From the NCBI GenBank assembly GCA_041172365.1, contig JBEDKD010000306.1:1-12768 (forward strand): a DNA stretch of 12,768 nucleotides, read 5' to 3'. The translations under genes were made by a program, and so were the position numbers. The notes under the pieces were generated by a model. The model made no database searches and was not told the origin of the DNA. It saw nothing but the letters and a program-made list of their open reading frames with translations. Shown in pieces: positions 1-5,782 of this stretch. The stretch is from JBEDKD01 sp041172365 (lineage in GTDB: Bacteria; Cyanobacteriota; Cyanobacteriia; Cyanobacteriales; Microcoleaceae). How positions within the stretch are numbered: the stretch's first letter is position 1; each line of letters starts with the position of its first letter.

Positions 1-77
1 ACCTATTACCTATTACCTATTACCTATCACCCATTACCTATTACCTATCACCTATCACCCATTACCCATTACCTATT
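1..77. repeat. Heptanucleotide tandem repeat, 11 units
   Basis: Eleven uninterrupted 7-bp units of consensus ACCYATY: ACCTATT six times or so, with ACCTATC and ACCCATT variants. The array begins at or before the left edge of the window, so its true length is unknown. It ends six bases before the ATG of the Lgt-like gene. Short tandem heptamers (STRR-type repeats) are known in cyanobacteria. Variation is confined to positions 4 and 7 of the unit (C/T transitions), as expected of slippage plus mutation. Confidence 0.95.
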
Positions 78-82
78 AGCCG

Positions 83-862
83 ATGACATTCCCCGTTTAT
101 ATTTGGATAGGCTCCTTAAAAATTCATCCCCATTTGTTATTTGAGGCCTTGGCTTATACGATCGCGCTGCGGCTGGTGTTGATGAATTGTCGTCGTCAAG
201 ATATTCTTGATGCTCCCCAACGGACTACAATTATTGTGGGGGGAATGATCGGAGCCTTGCTCGGAGCGAAAATATTGGTAATTTTCCAACATATTGATTT
301 ATTATGGAATAATTGGCAATACTTAATTTTACTTTTCCTCCAAGGTAAAACCGTTGTCGGAGCAATGTTAGGGGCTGTAATTGGGGTAGAATTAACCAAA
401 AAGATTATCGGTGTTAATCGTTCCACCGGAGATGTTTTTGTTTATCCTTTACTTCTGGGAACCGCGATCGGGCGCATTGGTTGTTTTTTAACTGGATTAA
501 GCGATCGTACCTATGGAATACCCACTAATTTACCTTGGGGTATTGATTTTGGCGATGGTATTGCTCGACATCCTACCCAAATCTATGAAATTGTCTTCTT
601 AATTAGCCTAATGACTTTTTTCCACTTTCGCAGTCGTTACCAAAAACAAGAAGGAGACTTGTTTAAATTTTATATGATTGGCTATTTAGGATTTCGCTTT
701 ATCATTGATTTTATTAAGCCCGATTTTCATCCATTTTTAGGGATGAGTGCCATTCAAGTAGCTTGTTTATTAGCCTTAGTCTATTATCGGAAAAGTATCC
801 CTCATTTATTTCAATTTATCCCCATTAAACCCCTTGAGCAGAAACCGGGTTTCTTTCCCTAA
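83..862 (+). CDS. Lgt-like (prolipoprotein diacylglyceryl transferase family) membrane protein, catalytically divergent
   Basis: A 259-aa polytopic membrane protein with about six to seven hydrophobic segments. The Lgt signature region is recognisable: GRIGCFLTG (residues 130-138), RHPTQIYE (162-169) and GFRFIIDF (203-210). Family knowledge: Lgt moves diacylglyceryl from phosphatidylglycerol to the lipobox cysteine of prolipoproteins in the plasma membrane. Compared with E. coli Lgt by eye, Arg143 is kept (R131), but the essential His103 position (HGG motif) reads VGA at 92-94, Asn146 is Cys134 and Glu151 is Leu139. It is therefore probably a paralogue with a changed reaction rather than the housekeeping Lgt. 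The start is ATG 83: an in-frame TAG lies at 77-79, so no upstream start is possible. No Shine-Dalgarno is visible. The last residues (QKPGFFP) are encoded by a dispersed palindromic repeat. A Tes-like radical SAM gene follows on the same strand. Confidence 0.8.
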   Translation: MTFPVYIWIGSLKIHPHLLFEALAYTIALRLVLMNCRRQDILDAPQRTTIIVGGMIGALLGAKILVIFQHIDLLWNNWQYLILLFLQGKTVVGAMLGAVIGVELTKKIIGVNRSTGDVFVYPLLLGTAIGRIGCFLTGLSDRTYGIPTNLPWGIDFGDGIARHPTQIYEIVFLISLMTFFHFRSRYQKQEGDLFKFYMIGYLGFRFIIDFIKPDFHPFLGMSAIQVACLLALVYYRKSIPHLFQFIPIKPLEQKPGFFP

Positions 863-908
863 AGTTGGTGGAAAAAACCGACACTTGCTCAGAAACCCGG
901 TTTCTTTG
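836..908. repeat. Composite palindromic repeat, copy 1
   Basis: Two 15-bp palindromes, AGAAACCGGGTTTCT (840-854) and AGAAACCCGGTTTCT (891-905), separated by a 36-bp spacer. The spacer resembles the one in copy 2 (993-1064), so the whole ~73-bp block is a diverged direct repeat. The left palindrome lies inside the end of the Lgt-like gene. Each palindrome could form a hairpin followed by T-rich sequence, so it may also terminate transcription. Confidence 0.85.
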
Positions 909-954
909 TCAATACCTTAGCCAAAAACGATAAAACGCCAAAAATCCCTAGTCT

Positions 955-983
955 GTAGGGGCGGTGCCCCCGTGCCCGCCCTA
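955..983. repeat. GC-rich dispersed hairpin (TAGGGGCGG...CCGCCCTA)
   Basis: TAGGGGCGG (956-964) can pair with CCGCCCTA (976-983) with one bulge. It is far more GC-rich than its surroundings. A degenerate reverse-complement relative lies at 12070-12092, which supports a dispersed repeat family. It sits between the two AGAAACC composite repeats. Confidence 0.6.
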
Positions 984-992
984 AAGGAGTCC

Positions 993-1064
993 CTCAGAAA
1001 CCGGGTTTCTTTCCCTAAATTAGATGGAAACAACCGATACTTCCTCAGAAATCCGGTTTCTTTG
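993..1064. repeat. Composite palindromic repeat, copy 2
   Basis: The same arrangement as 836-908: AGAAACCGGGTTTCT (996-1010), a 36-bp spacer sharing most bases with copy 1 (including TTCCCTAAA and the run around GGAAA-AACCGA), then AGAAATCCGGTTTCT (1047-1061) followed by TTGT. Only 37 bp separate it from the radical SAM start codon, so it may lie in that gene's 5' leader. Confidence 0.85.
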
Positions 1065-1101
1065 TGTTTCTCAAACCTAATACCCAATCCTAAATATCCT
1101 T

Positions 1102-2517
1102 ATGCCTACTAGACCTTATTTATTTTACGCGTTAACGAATAGTGTTTGTCATCATTGTCTCACGAAAGTCGAGGCAAAAATTATCTTTAGAGATGAAAAA
1201 GTTTATCTCGTCAAACATTGTCCCACTCACGGACATCAAGAGGTATTAATTGCTGATGATATCGAATATTATAAACTCTCCCAGCAATTTATTAAACCAG
1301 GGGATATGCCTTTAAAATTTAATACTCCGATTAAATATGGATGTCCATTCGATTGTGGTTTATGTCCCGATCACGAACAACATAGTTGTTTAACTTTAGT
1401 TGAATTAACTGATCGCTGTAATTTATCTTGTCCGATTTGTTATGCTGATTCTGGAGTAGAGGATATTTCTCCCCAAAGTCATCAACCTCGCAATCATCGC
1501 TCTTTAGCACATATTGAACAAATGTTAGACGCGATCGTAGAAAATGAAGGAGAACCCCAAATTGTGCAATTAAGTGGTGGGGAACCTACTCTACATCCTG
1601 ACTTTTTTGCTGTTATGGATTTAGTCAAAACTAAACCTATTAAACATTTGATGATTAATACCAATGGGGTAAGAATTGCTAAGGATAAAAAATTTGTCGA
1701 ACGTCTGAGTCAATATAAACCGGGTATTGAAATATATTTACAATTTGATAGTTTTGAGAAAGAGGCACTTTTAGAGTTACGAGGGGCGGATTTGCGAGAG
1801 GTAAGAGAAGGCGCGATCGCGCATCTGAACGAATATAACATTTCCACAACTTTAGTCGTTACGGTAAAAAAAGGATTAAACGATAATGAAATTGGCAAAA
1901 TTATCGACTATGGATTACAACAAAAATGCGTAAGAGGCGTTACCTTTCAACCGATTCAAATTGCCGGAAGATTAGAACAATTTGACCCCAAAACCGATAG
2001 ATATACCTTAACAGAAGTCCGGCGATCGCTCTTAGAACAATCTTCTCATTTCCAAAGTGAAGATATTATCCCAGTGCCCTGTCATCCCGACTGTTTAGCA
2101 ATGGGATACGCGCTCAAATTTAAAGATAAAGTCATCCCCTTAACAGGCTTATTAGAACCCGATGCAATGGTCAAAATCATGCCGAATAGCGTCCTTTATG
2201 AACAAAACGAAGACCTAAAAAAGCAGATTTTTGAATTGTTTTCAACCAGTCATTCTCCCAATTCCGCAGCCACATCATTAAAACAATTATTGTGTTGTTT
2301 ACCTCTTCTGCCCGTTCCCGATAATATTACTTATGAAAATGTATTTAGAGTATTGATAGTCCAATTTCTTGACCCCTATAATTTTGATGTCCGATCAGTG
2401 AAACGCTCTTGTATTCATATTGTACATCCTGATGGCAGAATAATTCCTTTTGATACCTTTAATATGTTTTATCGAGAGGGAAGTCAAGGATATCATTTAG
2501 TATCAAATCGTCTTTAA
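1102..2517 (+). CDS. Multi-cluster radical SAM protein, COG1964 / tetraether-synthase (Tes, MJ0619)-like
   Basis: A 471-aa soluble protein. The N-terminal zinc-ribbon/rubredoxin-like part has C16, C19, C40 and H43 (VCHHC, HCPTHG). A cysteine cluster C81, C85, C88, C96 (CPFDCGLC) follows, then the radical SAM motif C106-x3-C110-x2-C113 (CNLSCPIC) that holds the SAM-binding [4Fe-4S] cluster, and SGGEP (158-162) in the SAM pocket. A third cysteine group lies C-terminally: CHPDC (327-331), C398/C399 and C437 (SCIHIVHPDGRIIPFD). This layout of one mononuclear Fe site plus three Fe-S clusters matches what is known for archaeal Tes, which joins lipid tails through C-C bonds. Bacterial members are mostly uncharacterised, so the substrate here is unknown. 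It follows the Lgt-like gene by 239 bp of repeat DNA on the same strand. The ATG at 1102 has no clear ribosome binding site, but the first cysteine motif begins only 15 residues in, which argues for a complete N-terminus. Confidence 0.88.
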   Translation: MPTRPYLFYALTNSVCHHCLTKVEAKIIFRDEKVYLVKHCPTHGHQEVLIADDIEYYKLSQQFIKPGDMPLKFNTPIKYGCPFDCGLCPDHEQHSCLTLVELTDRCNLSCPICYADSGVEDISPQSHQPRNHRSLAHIEQMLDAIVENEGEPQIVQLSGGEPTLHPDFFAVMDLVKTKPIKHLMINTNGVRIAKDKKFVERLSQYKPGIEIYLQFDSFEKEALLELRGADLREVREGAIAHLNEYNISTTLVVTVKKGLNDNEIGKIIDYGLQQKCVRGVTFQPIQIAGRLEQFDPKTDRYTLTEVRRSLLEQSSHFQSEDIIPVPCHPDCLAMGYALKFKDKVIPLTGLLEPDAMVKIMPNSVLYEQNEDLKKQIFELFSTSHSPNSAATSLKQLLCCLPLLPVPDNITYENVFRVLIVQFLDPYNFDVRSVKRSCIHIVHPDGRIIPFDTFNMFYREGSQGYHLVSNRL

Positions 2518-2534
2518 TAGGGCTTATTTTTGAT

Positions 2535-2580
2535 GAACCACAAAGGTACAGAGGACACAAAGAAAGAGAAAAGAGAGAAA
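2535..2580. repeat. Purine-rich dispersed repeat (CCACAAAGGTACAGAGG type)
   Basis: The stretch from 2538 runs CCACAAAGGTACAGAGG, then ACACAAAGAAAGAG and an A/G-only tract to about 2590. Sequences of this kind (ACCACAAAG-ACACAAAG) recur in intergenic DNA of many cyanobacteria; I assign it from memory, and there is no second copy in this window to prove it. Confidence 0.4.
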
Positions 2581-2594
2581 AAAAGAGGGGACAA

Positions 2595-2641
2595 ATAAAT
2601 ATAGTAGAGTGAATGATGATAACCCACTCTACTATATTTAT
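2595..2641. terminator. Perfect 17-bp stem-loop between convergent genes (candidate bidirectional terminator)
   Basis: ATAAATATAGTAGAGTG (2595-2611) and CACTCTACTATATTTAT (2625-2641) are exact reverse complements around a 13-nt loop. The hairpin lies about midway between the 3' end of the radical SAM gene (+) and the 3' end of the sugar kinase (-), the right place for a bidirectional terminator. The stem is AT-rich and no long T-tract follows, so a mini-inverted-repeat element is an alternative. Confidence 0.6.
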
Positions 2642-2740
2642 AACCATTCCCCAGAGGATGTGTTCTATGTACTACAAACTTACGGTGAGAGACTCAGGAG
2701 AAAAAATTTAGCTGATTTAATTAAGAATTTTCTTCAATGA
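2609..2740 (+). CDS. Possible small ORF, 43 aa, function unknown (weak)
   Basis: From GTG 2609 an open frame runs to TGA 2738-2740 and would encode a 43-aa peptide containing SPEDVFYVLQTYGERLRRKN and ending in DLIKNFLQ. The composition is protein-like (aromatic and charged residues, helical C-terminus), and it overlaps the convergent sugar kinase end by 20 bp. Against it, the only purine-rich tract upstream (AGAGGGG, 2584-2590) is too far from the GTG, and the N-terminal half is built from the 2595-2641 hairpin. It could also be a remnant of a longer gene. I do not recognise a family. Confidence 0.22.
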   Translation: MNDDNPLYYIYNHSPEDVFYVLQTYGERLRRKNLADLIKNFLQ

Positions 2741-3860
2741 GCGATCGCAATGCTTCTTTCATTTGCTCAACAGTAGTAGTGGCTGTGCCAAAATGACGCA
2801 CTACAATACTCGCGGCTAAATTCCCTAAAACCGTAGCTTCCCAAGGTGTTGCACCCACACATAAAGCCAAAGTAAACGCGGCTACCACCGTATCACCCGC
2901 ACCTGTGACATCAAAAACATCTGTACGATTAAACGCGGGAATATCCCATCTATTTACTAACTCTTCAACAGCAACACTTCCCTTTTCCTTCTTCTTTTTG
3001 GATTCTTCTTTCTTCCCTTTTTTTTTCTTCTTTTTGCCTGTTTCCTTCTTCTTTTCAAAGAGAGTCATACCCTCTTCGCCACGAGTAATTAAAATATATT
3101 TAGCTTTAGTTAAAGTGAGCAGATCATAACCGGCTTTTGTTAACTGTTGAGAAGTCTTAATTTGGTATCCTACCGCGTTTTCGGCTTCGGGTAAATTAGG
3201 AGTAAAAAGTGTCGCGCCTTTATAGCGTTGTAACTGATTTTGGGTATCAACAATCACGCGAGAATGAGACAGGGAAGACGCGATCGCGGGTTCTGTCAAA
3301 ACCCCGTCACCATAATCAGAACACACCACCGCGTCCACCGTATCTAAAACTTGATGAATATAATTAGCCAATTGTAACTGTAAATCCAGATCCGGTAACT
3401 CATCAGATTTACGGTCAACTCGGACAATTTGTTGAGTAACCGACTGACGCGCATGACCAGAAATCCGAGTTTTTGTTACCGTAGGACGTGCCGGATCAAT
3501 AAAAATACCCGAAATATCAATACCCGCGGCCTCAAAAATATCACATAAAGCCCGACCTTGATCATCTTGACCTACTAAACCAGCAACTTTAACCTGTCCC
3601 CCCAATTTAGCCAAATTATAAACAGCATTAGCACCACCACCAGGAACCTGACGAGTATTTTCGTGACGTAGAATCAACACAGGAGCTTCACGGGAAATGC
3701 GTTCCACTTGTCCCGTGAGAAACTCATCAAGGGTTAGATCCCCTACTACTAAGACACGGGCCTGAGAAACGCGATCCAATCTGGCCATTAATTGGTCAGC
3801 AGAGGCGCGCAATTCATCTAAAAAGGAGGGAGCTAAACTCATAATGTACCCAGGTGTCAT
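2721..3860 (-). CDS. PfkB-family sugar kinase, D-glycero-beta-D-manno-heptose-7-phosphate kinase (RfaE1/HldE N-domain) type
   Basis: A 379-aa ribokinase-fold kinase. Visible motifs are VVGDLTLDEFLTGQVERISREAP at 38-60 (the substrate-binding start typical of RfaE1/HldE, with SREAP where those proteins have SPEAP), PGGGAN (73-78), and the PfkB signature DVTGAGDT (317-324) with catalytic base D323 and its anion hole. RfaE1 phosphorylates heptose-7-phosphate at C1 on the way to ADP-heptose for LPS. Only the kinase domain is present; there is no C-terminal nucleotidyltransferase as in bifunctional HldE. Residues 270-293 form a lysine-rich insert (16 Lys in 24) absent from typical members. The start is uncertain: ATG 3860 or the in-frame ATG 3842 (MSLAPSFLDEL), neither with a good Shine-Dalgarno. 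It lies 109 bp downstream of the receiver-protein gene on the same strand with no strong terminator between, so co-transcription is plausible. The exact sugar substrate is inferred from family resemblance. Confidence 0.85.
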   Translation of the reverse strand: MTPGYIMSLAPSFLDELRASADQLMARLDRVSQARVLVVGDLTLDEFLTGQVERISREAPVLILRHENTRQVPGGGANAVYNLAKLGGQVKVAGLVGQDDQGRALCDIFEAAGIDISGIFIDPARPTVTKTRISGHARQSVTQQIVRVDRKSDELPDLDLQLQLANYIHQVLDTVDAVVCSDYGDGVLTEPAIASSLSHSRVIVDTQNQLQRYKGATLFTPNLPEAENAVGYQIKTSQQLTKAGYDLLTLTKAKYILITRGEEGMTLFEKKKETGKKKKKKGKKEESKKKKEKGSVAVEELVNRWDIPAFNRTDVFDVTGAGDTVVAAFTLALCVGATPWEATVLGNLAASIVVRHFGTATTTVEQMKEALRSLIEENS

Positions 3861-3969
3861 CTTAATCTGATTGAGAATCCAAAAGCACTAAAGAAGGGCA
3901 TCTAGCCGGACTGACTATAACATAGTGAGATTTGGCGGCCCGATACCTCATGCCATAATGCCATTAGCC

Positions 3970-4545
3970 CTACTTCAATTTTTGCTTAATGATGGTGACA
4001 AGCTGAGTCATTTGTTTCTTGAGAGCATCAATTTCCGCTTGCATTTTGGTAATTTTGTCATTGAGGGCTTTAATTTCCGCAGATCCAGCACCCGGACTCG
4101 CAGCAGCAACAGCCGCAGCACCAGGAGCCGCCGCGGGTTTAACTCCCTCTGGGATTGGTTTCTTTTTGGCTAAGAGCATCGCCAATTTGATCGCCTCAGT
4201 CAATTGCTTTTTCTCAAAAGGTTTCGCGATAAAAGCAAAATGATGATTTTCAAAGGGTTTGGGAATTTTTTCCATAACCTCTTCTTCTCGTCCCGACATG
4301 ATCACCAAGGGAATTTTGAGAAGATCTGCCTGAGTTTGAAGTTTTTGATACACCTCCCAACCGCTAACTTTCGGTAGGAGAAAATCTAACATAATAAGAT
4401 TCGGCTGTTCTTGATGAATAAGTTTGAGCCCTTCTTCTCCATCCTTGGCTTCGAGGATCTCAAAGTTTCCCTGGGGCAACATCTCTCGAACTCGCACCCT
4501 TATGACCTTACTATCATCGATCACTAATATTTTTTGACCGGCCAC
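3970..4545 (-). CDS. CheY-like response regulator receiver with Ala/Pro linker and C-terminal coiled coil
   Basis: A 191-aa protein. Residues 4-125 are a receiver domain with all phosphorylation residues: acidic pair D10/D11, phospho-acceptor D54 (MLDFLLP), S84 (IMSG) and K108 (AKPF). Then comes an Ala/Pro/Gly linker (137-154) and a coiled coil with regular a/d positions I158, L161, I165, M168, I172, L175, M179, L182, I186. There is no DNA-binding or enzymatic output domain, so output is probably by protein contact, with the coiled coil driving oligomerisation (inference). The start is GTG at 4543-4545 and is fixed by a strong Shine-Dalgarno. Its nearest gene downstream is the PfkB kinase; lipA diverges from it. 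No histidine kinase is adjacent; the closest in the window is the hybrid kinase encoded at 6315-11699. Confidence 0.9.
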   Translation of the reverse strand: MAGQKILVIDDSKVIRVRVREMLPQGNFEILEAKDGEEGLKLIHQEQPNLIMLDFLLPKVSGWEVYQKLQTQADLLKIPLVIMSGREEEVMEKIPKPFENHHFAFIAKPFEKKQLTEAIKLAMLLAKKKPIPEGVKPAAAPGAAAVAAASPGAGSAEIKALNDKITKMQAEIDALKKQMTQLVTIIKQKLK

Positions 4546-4552
4546 GACTGAT

Positions 4553-4558
4553 TCCTCC
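4553..4558 (-). promoter_or_regulatory. Shine-Dalgarno GGAGGA for the receiver gene
   Basis: On the minus strand GGAGGA is followed by 7 nt (ATCAGTC) and then GTG. It is the best ribosome binding site in the window and decides the GTG start of the receiver protein. Confidence 0.8.
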
Positions 4559-4583
4559 AGTGATGAGTCTAGGTTCCCAACCC

Positions 4584-4589
4584 TATAAT
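4584..4589 (+). promoter_or_regulatory. Candidate -10 element (TATAAT) of lipA
   Basis: A perfect TATAAT 88 bp upstream of the lipA ATG, in the 132-bp divergent region between the receiver gene and lipA. No TTGACA-like -35 is seen at 17 bp, so the assignment rests on the -10 alone. Because the reverse complement is ATTATA, it could also be part of a promoter for the receiver gene. Confidence 0.3.
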
Positions 4590-4677
4590 GTATTCTAAAC
4601 TAATCCCGTTTACCTAATCTCGACTTTTGCTTTTTTAGGATATCAAACAACTTCACACTTTTAAACCACTCACCATT

Positions 4678-5667
4678 ATGCCTGTTAATTCTGGTCAAAT
4701 TCCTTTGGGTTCTCCCCGAATTGCCCCCAAGCGCGAAGATATTGACTCGATGCCGGAGTGGTTACGTCGTCCCATTGGTAAGGCGAGCGATATTTCTACG
4801 GTACAGCGGATTATTAAGCAACGTCAAATTCATACCATTTGTGAGGAGGGGCGTTGTCCCAACCGAGGGGAGTGTTATGCCCAACAAACCGCGACTTTTT
4901 TGTTGATGGGACCCACTTGTACTCGCGCTTGTGCTTTTTGTCAGGTGGATAAGGGCCATGCTCCCATGCCCCTTGATCCCGATGAACCCCAAAAAGTCTC
5001 CGACGCGGTACAACTGTTAGGGTTACGTTATGTGGTTTTGACTTCGGTGGCTCGCGATGATTTGGCTGATGGTGGCGCGGGATGGTTTGTCGCGACGATG
5101 GAGGCTATCCGCGCTGTTAACCCAGATACTCAAATTGAGGTTTTAACTCCTGATTTTTGGGGGAATTACAGTTTCGAGTCTCTTTCTGGGAAAAACCCTG
5201 ACATAGAGGTGCGCGATCGTGTTCTTCCTTCTTTAAGAGATTTACAGCGGGAGAGGGTAAGGAGAGTGGTGGGGGCGAAACCGGCTTGTTATAACCATAA
5301 TGTTGAGACTGTGGCACGGTTACAGGGACGGGTGCGACGGGGCGCGAAGTACGATCGCTCCCTTGATGTCCTTCGTTTTGTTAAGGAATTTGACTCTTCT
5401 ATTCCTACTAAGTCTGGTTTAATGTTGGGTCATGGGGAAACGGAGTCCGAAATTATGGAAACTCTGCGCGACTTACGCGCCGTCGGATGCGATCGCGTTA
5501 CCCTGGGTCAATATATGCGTCCTTCTCTGGAACATTTACCCGTGGAAAAGTATTGGACACCCGCAGAGTTTGACAAATTAGGTCATAGTGCCCGCGAGAT
5601 GGGTTTTTCTCATGTCCGTAGTGGGCCTTTAGTTCGTAGTTCCTACCACGCGGGGGAAAATACCTAA
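4678..5667 (+). CDS. lipA: Lipoyl synthase
   Basis: A 329-aa radical SAM enzyme that inserts two sulfurs into octanoyl groups on lipoyl domains of 2-oxoacid dehydrogenases and glycine cleavage H protein. All hallmarks are visible: the auxiliary cluster motif C55-x4-C60-x5-C66 (CEEGRCPNRGEC), the radical SAM motif C81-x3-C85-x2-C88 (CTRACAFC), IEVLTPDFWG (153-162), KPACYNHN (201-208), the KSGLMLGHGE core (245-254), and the C-terminal RSSYHA (320-325) whose serine ligates the auxiliary cluster. Unusual is a stretch at about 163-188, between DFWG and QRERV, where family members normally have only a short linker; some 20 extra residues are present and the frame stays open. The ATG at 4678 is the only start that fits the family N-terminus; no clear Shine-Dalgarno precedes it. 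It is monocistronic as far as can be seen, diverging from the receiver gene and followed by hairpin repeats. Confidence 0.96.
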   Translation: MPVNSGQIPLGSPRIAPKREDIDSMPEWLRRPIGKASDISTVQRIIKQRQIHTICEEGRCPNRGECYAQQTATFLLMGPTCTRACAFCQVDKGHAPMPLDPDEPQKVSDAVQLLGLRYVVLTSVARDDLADGGAGWFVATMEAIRAVNPDTQIEVLTPDFWGNYSFESLSGKNPDIEVRDRVLPSLRDLQRERVRRVVGAKPACYNHNVETVARLQGRVRRGAKYDRSLDVLRFVKEFDSSIPTKSGLMLGHGETESEIMETLRDLRAVGCDRVTLGQYMRPSLEHLPVEKYWTPAEFDKLGHSAREMGFSHVRSGPLVRSSYHAGENT

Positions 5668-5681
5668 ACCCACAATCCCCA

Positions 5682-5696
5682 AGAAATCCGGTTTCT
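5682..5696 (+). terminator. AGAAATCCGGTTTCT palindrome downstream of lipA
   Basis: A fifth copy of the AGAAACC palindrome found at 840, 891, 996 and 1047, here 15 bp after the lipA stop and followed by CCTTCTCCT. It is a dispersed repeat that may double as the lipA terminator. Confidence 0.5.
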
Positions 5697-5712
5697 CCTT
5701 CTCCTCAGAGTA

Positions 5713-5741
5713 GTAGGGACACGGCACTGCCGTGTCCCTAC
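5713..5741. repeat. 29-bp perfect palindrome GTAGGGACACGGCA-C-TGCCGTGTCCCTAC
   Basis: Two 14-bp arms are exact reverse complements around a single C. It is the exact reverse complement of the palindrome at 6247-6275 (centre G), and the two bracket psaX. It is GC-rich against an AT-rich background. As DNA it would extrude a cruciform; as RNA it is a strong hairpin that could end lipA transcripts. Confidence 0.9.
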
Positions 5742-5782
5742 GAATTTACAAAAATGGGATGCTTCCCCCGTTAAGAAAACTT

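Noticed and set aside
1..77. Tandem array as a CRISPR
   Set aside because: The units are contiguous 7-mers without spacers, so this is a microsatellite and not a CRISPR array.
2459..2647. Minus-strand 62-aa hydrophobic ORF
   Set aside because: It is built from the hairpin, the purine-rich repeat and the end of the radical SAM gene, and its composition (F/L/S runs) reflects the A/G tract.
2905..3129. Plus-strand ORF rich in Phe/Ser across the sugar kinase gene
   Set aside because: It is the antisense of the lysine-rich insert; the Phe runs are the complement of AAG/AAA codons.
3861..3969. Separate promoter or terminator between the receiver and sugar kinase genes
   Set aside because: Only a weak TATAGT and a very short TAATGCCATTA dyad are present, with no matching -35 or T-tract.
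4019..4243. Plus-strand Ala-rich ORF over the receiver gene
   Set aside because: It is the antisense shadow of the Ala/Pro linker; the receiver motifs on the minus strand are unmistakable.
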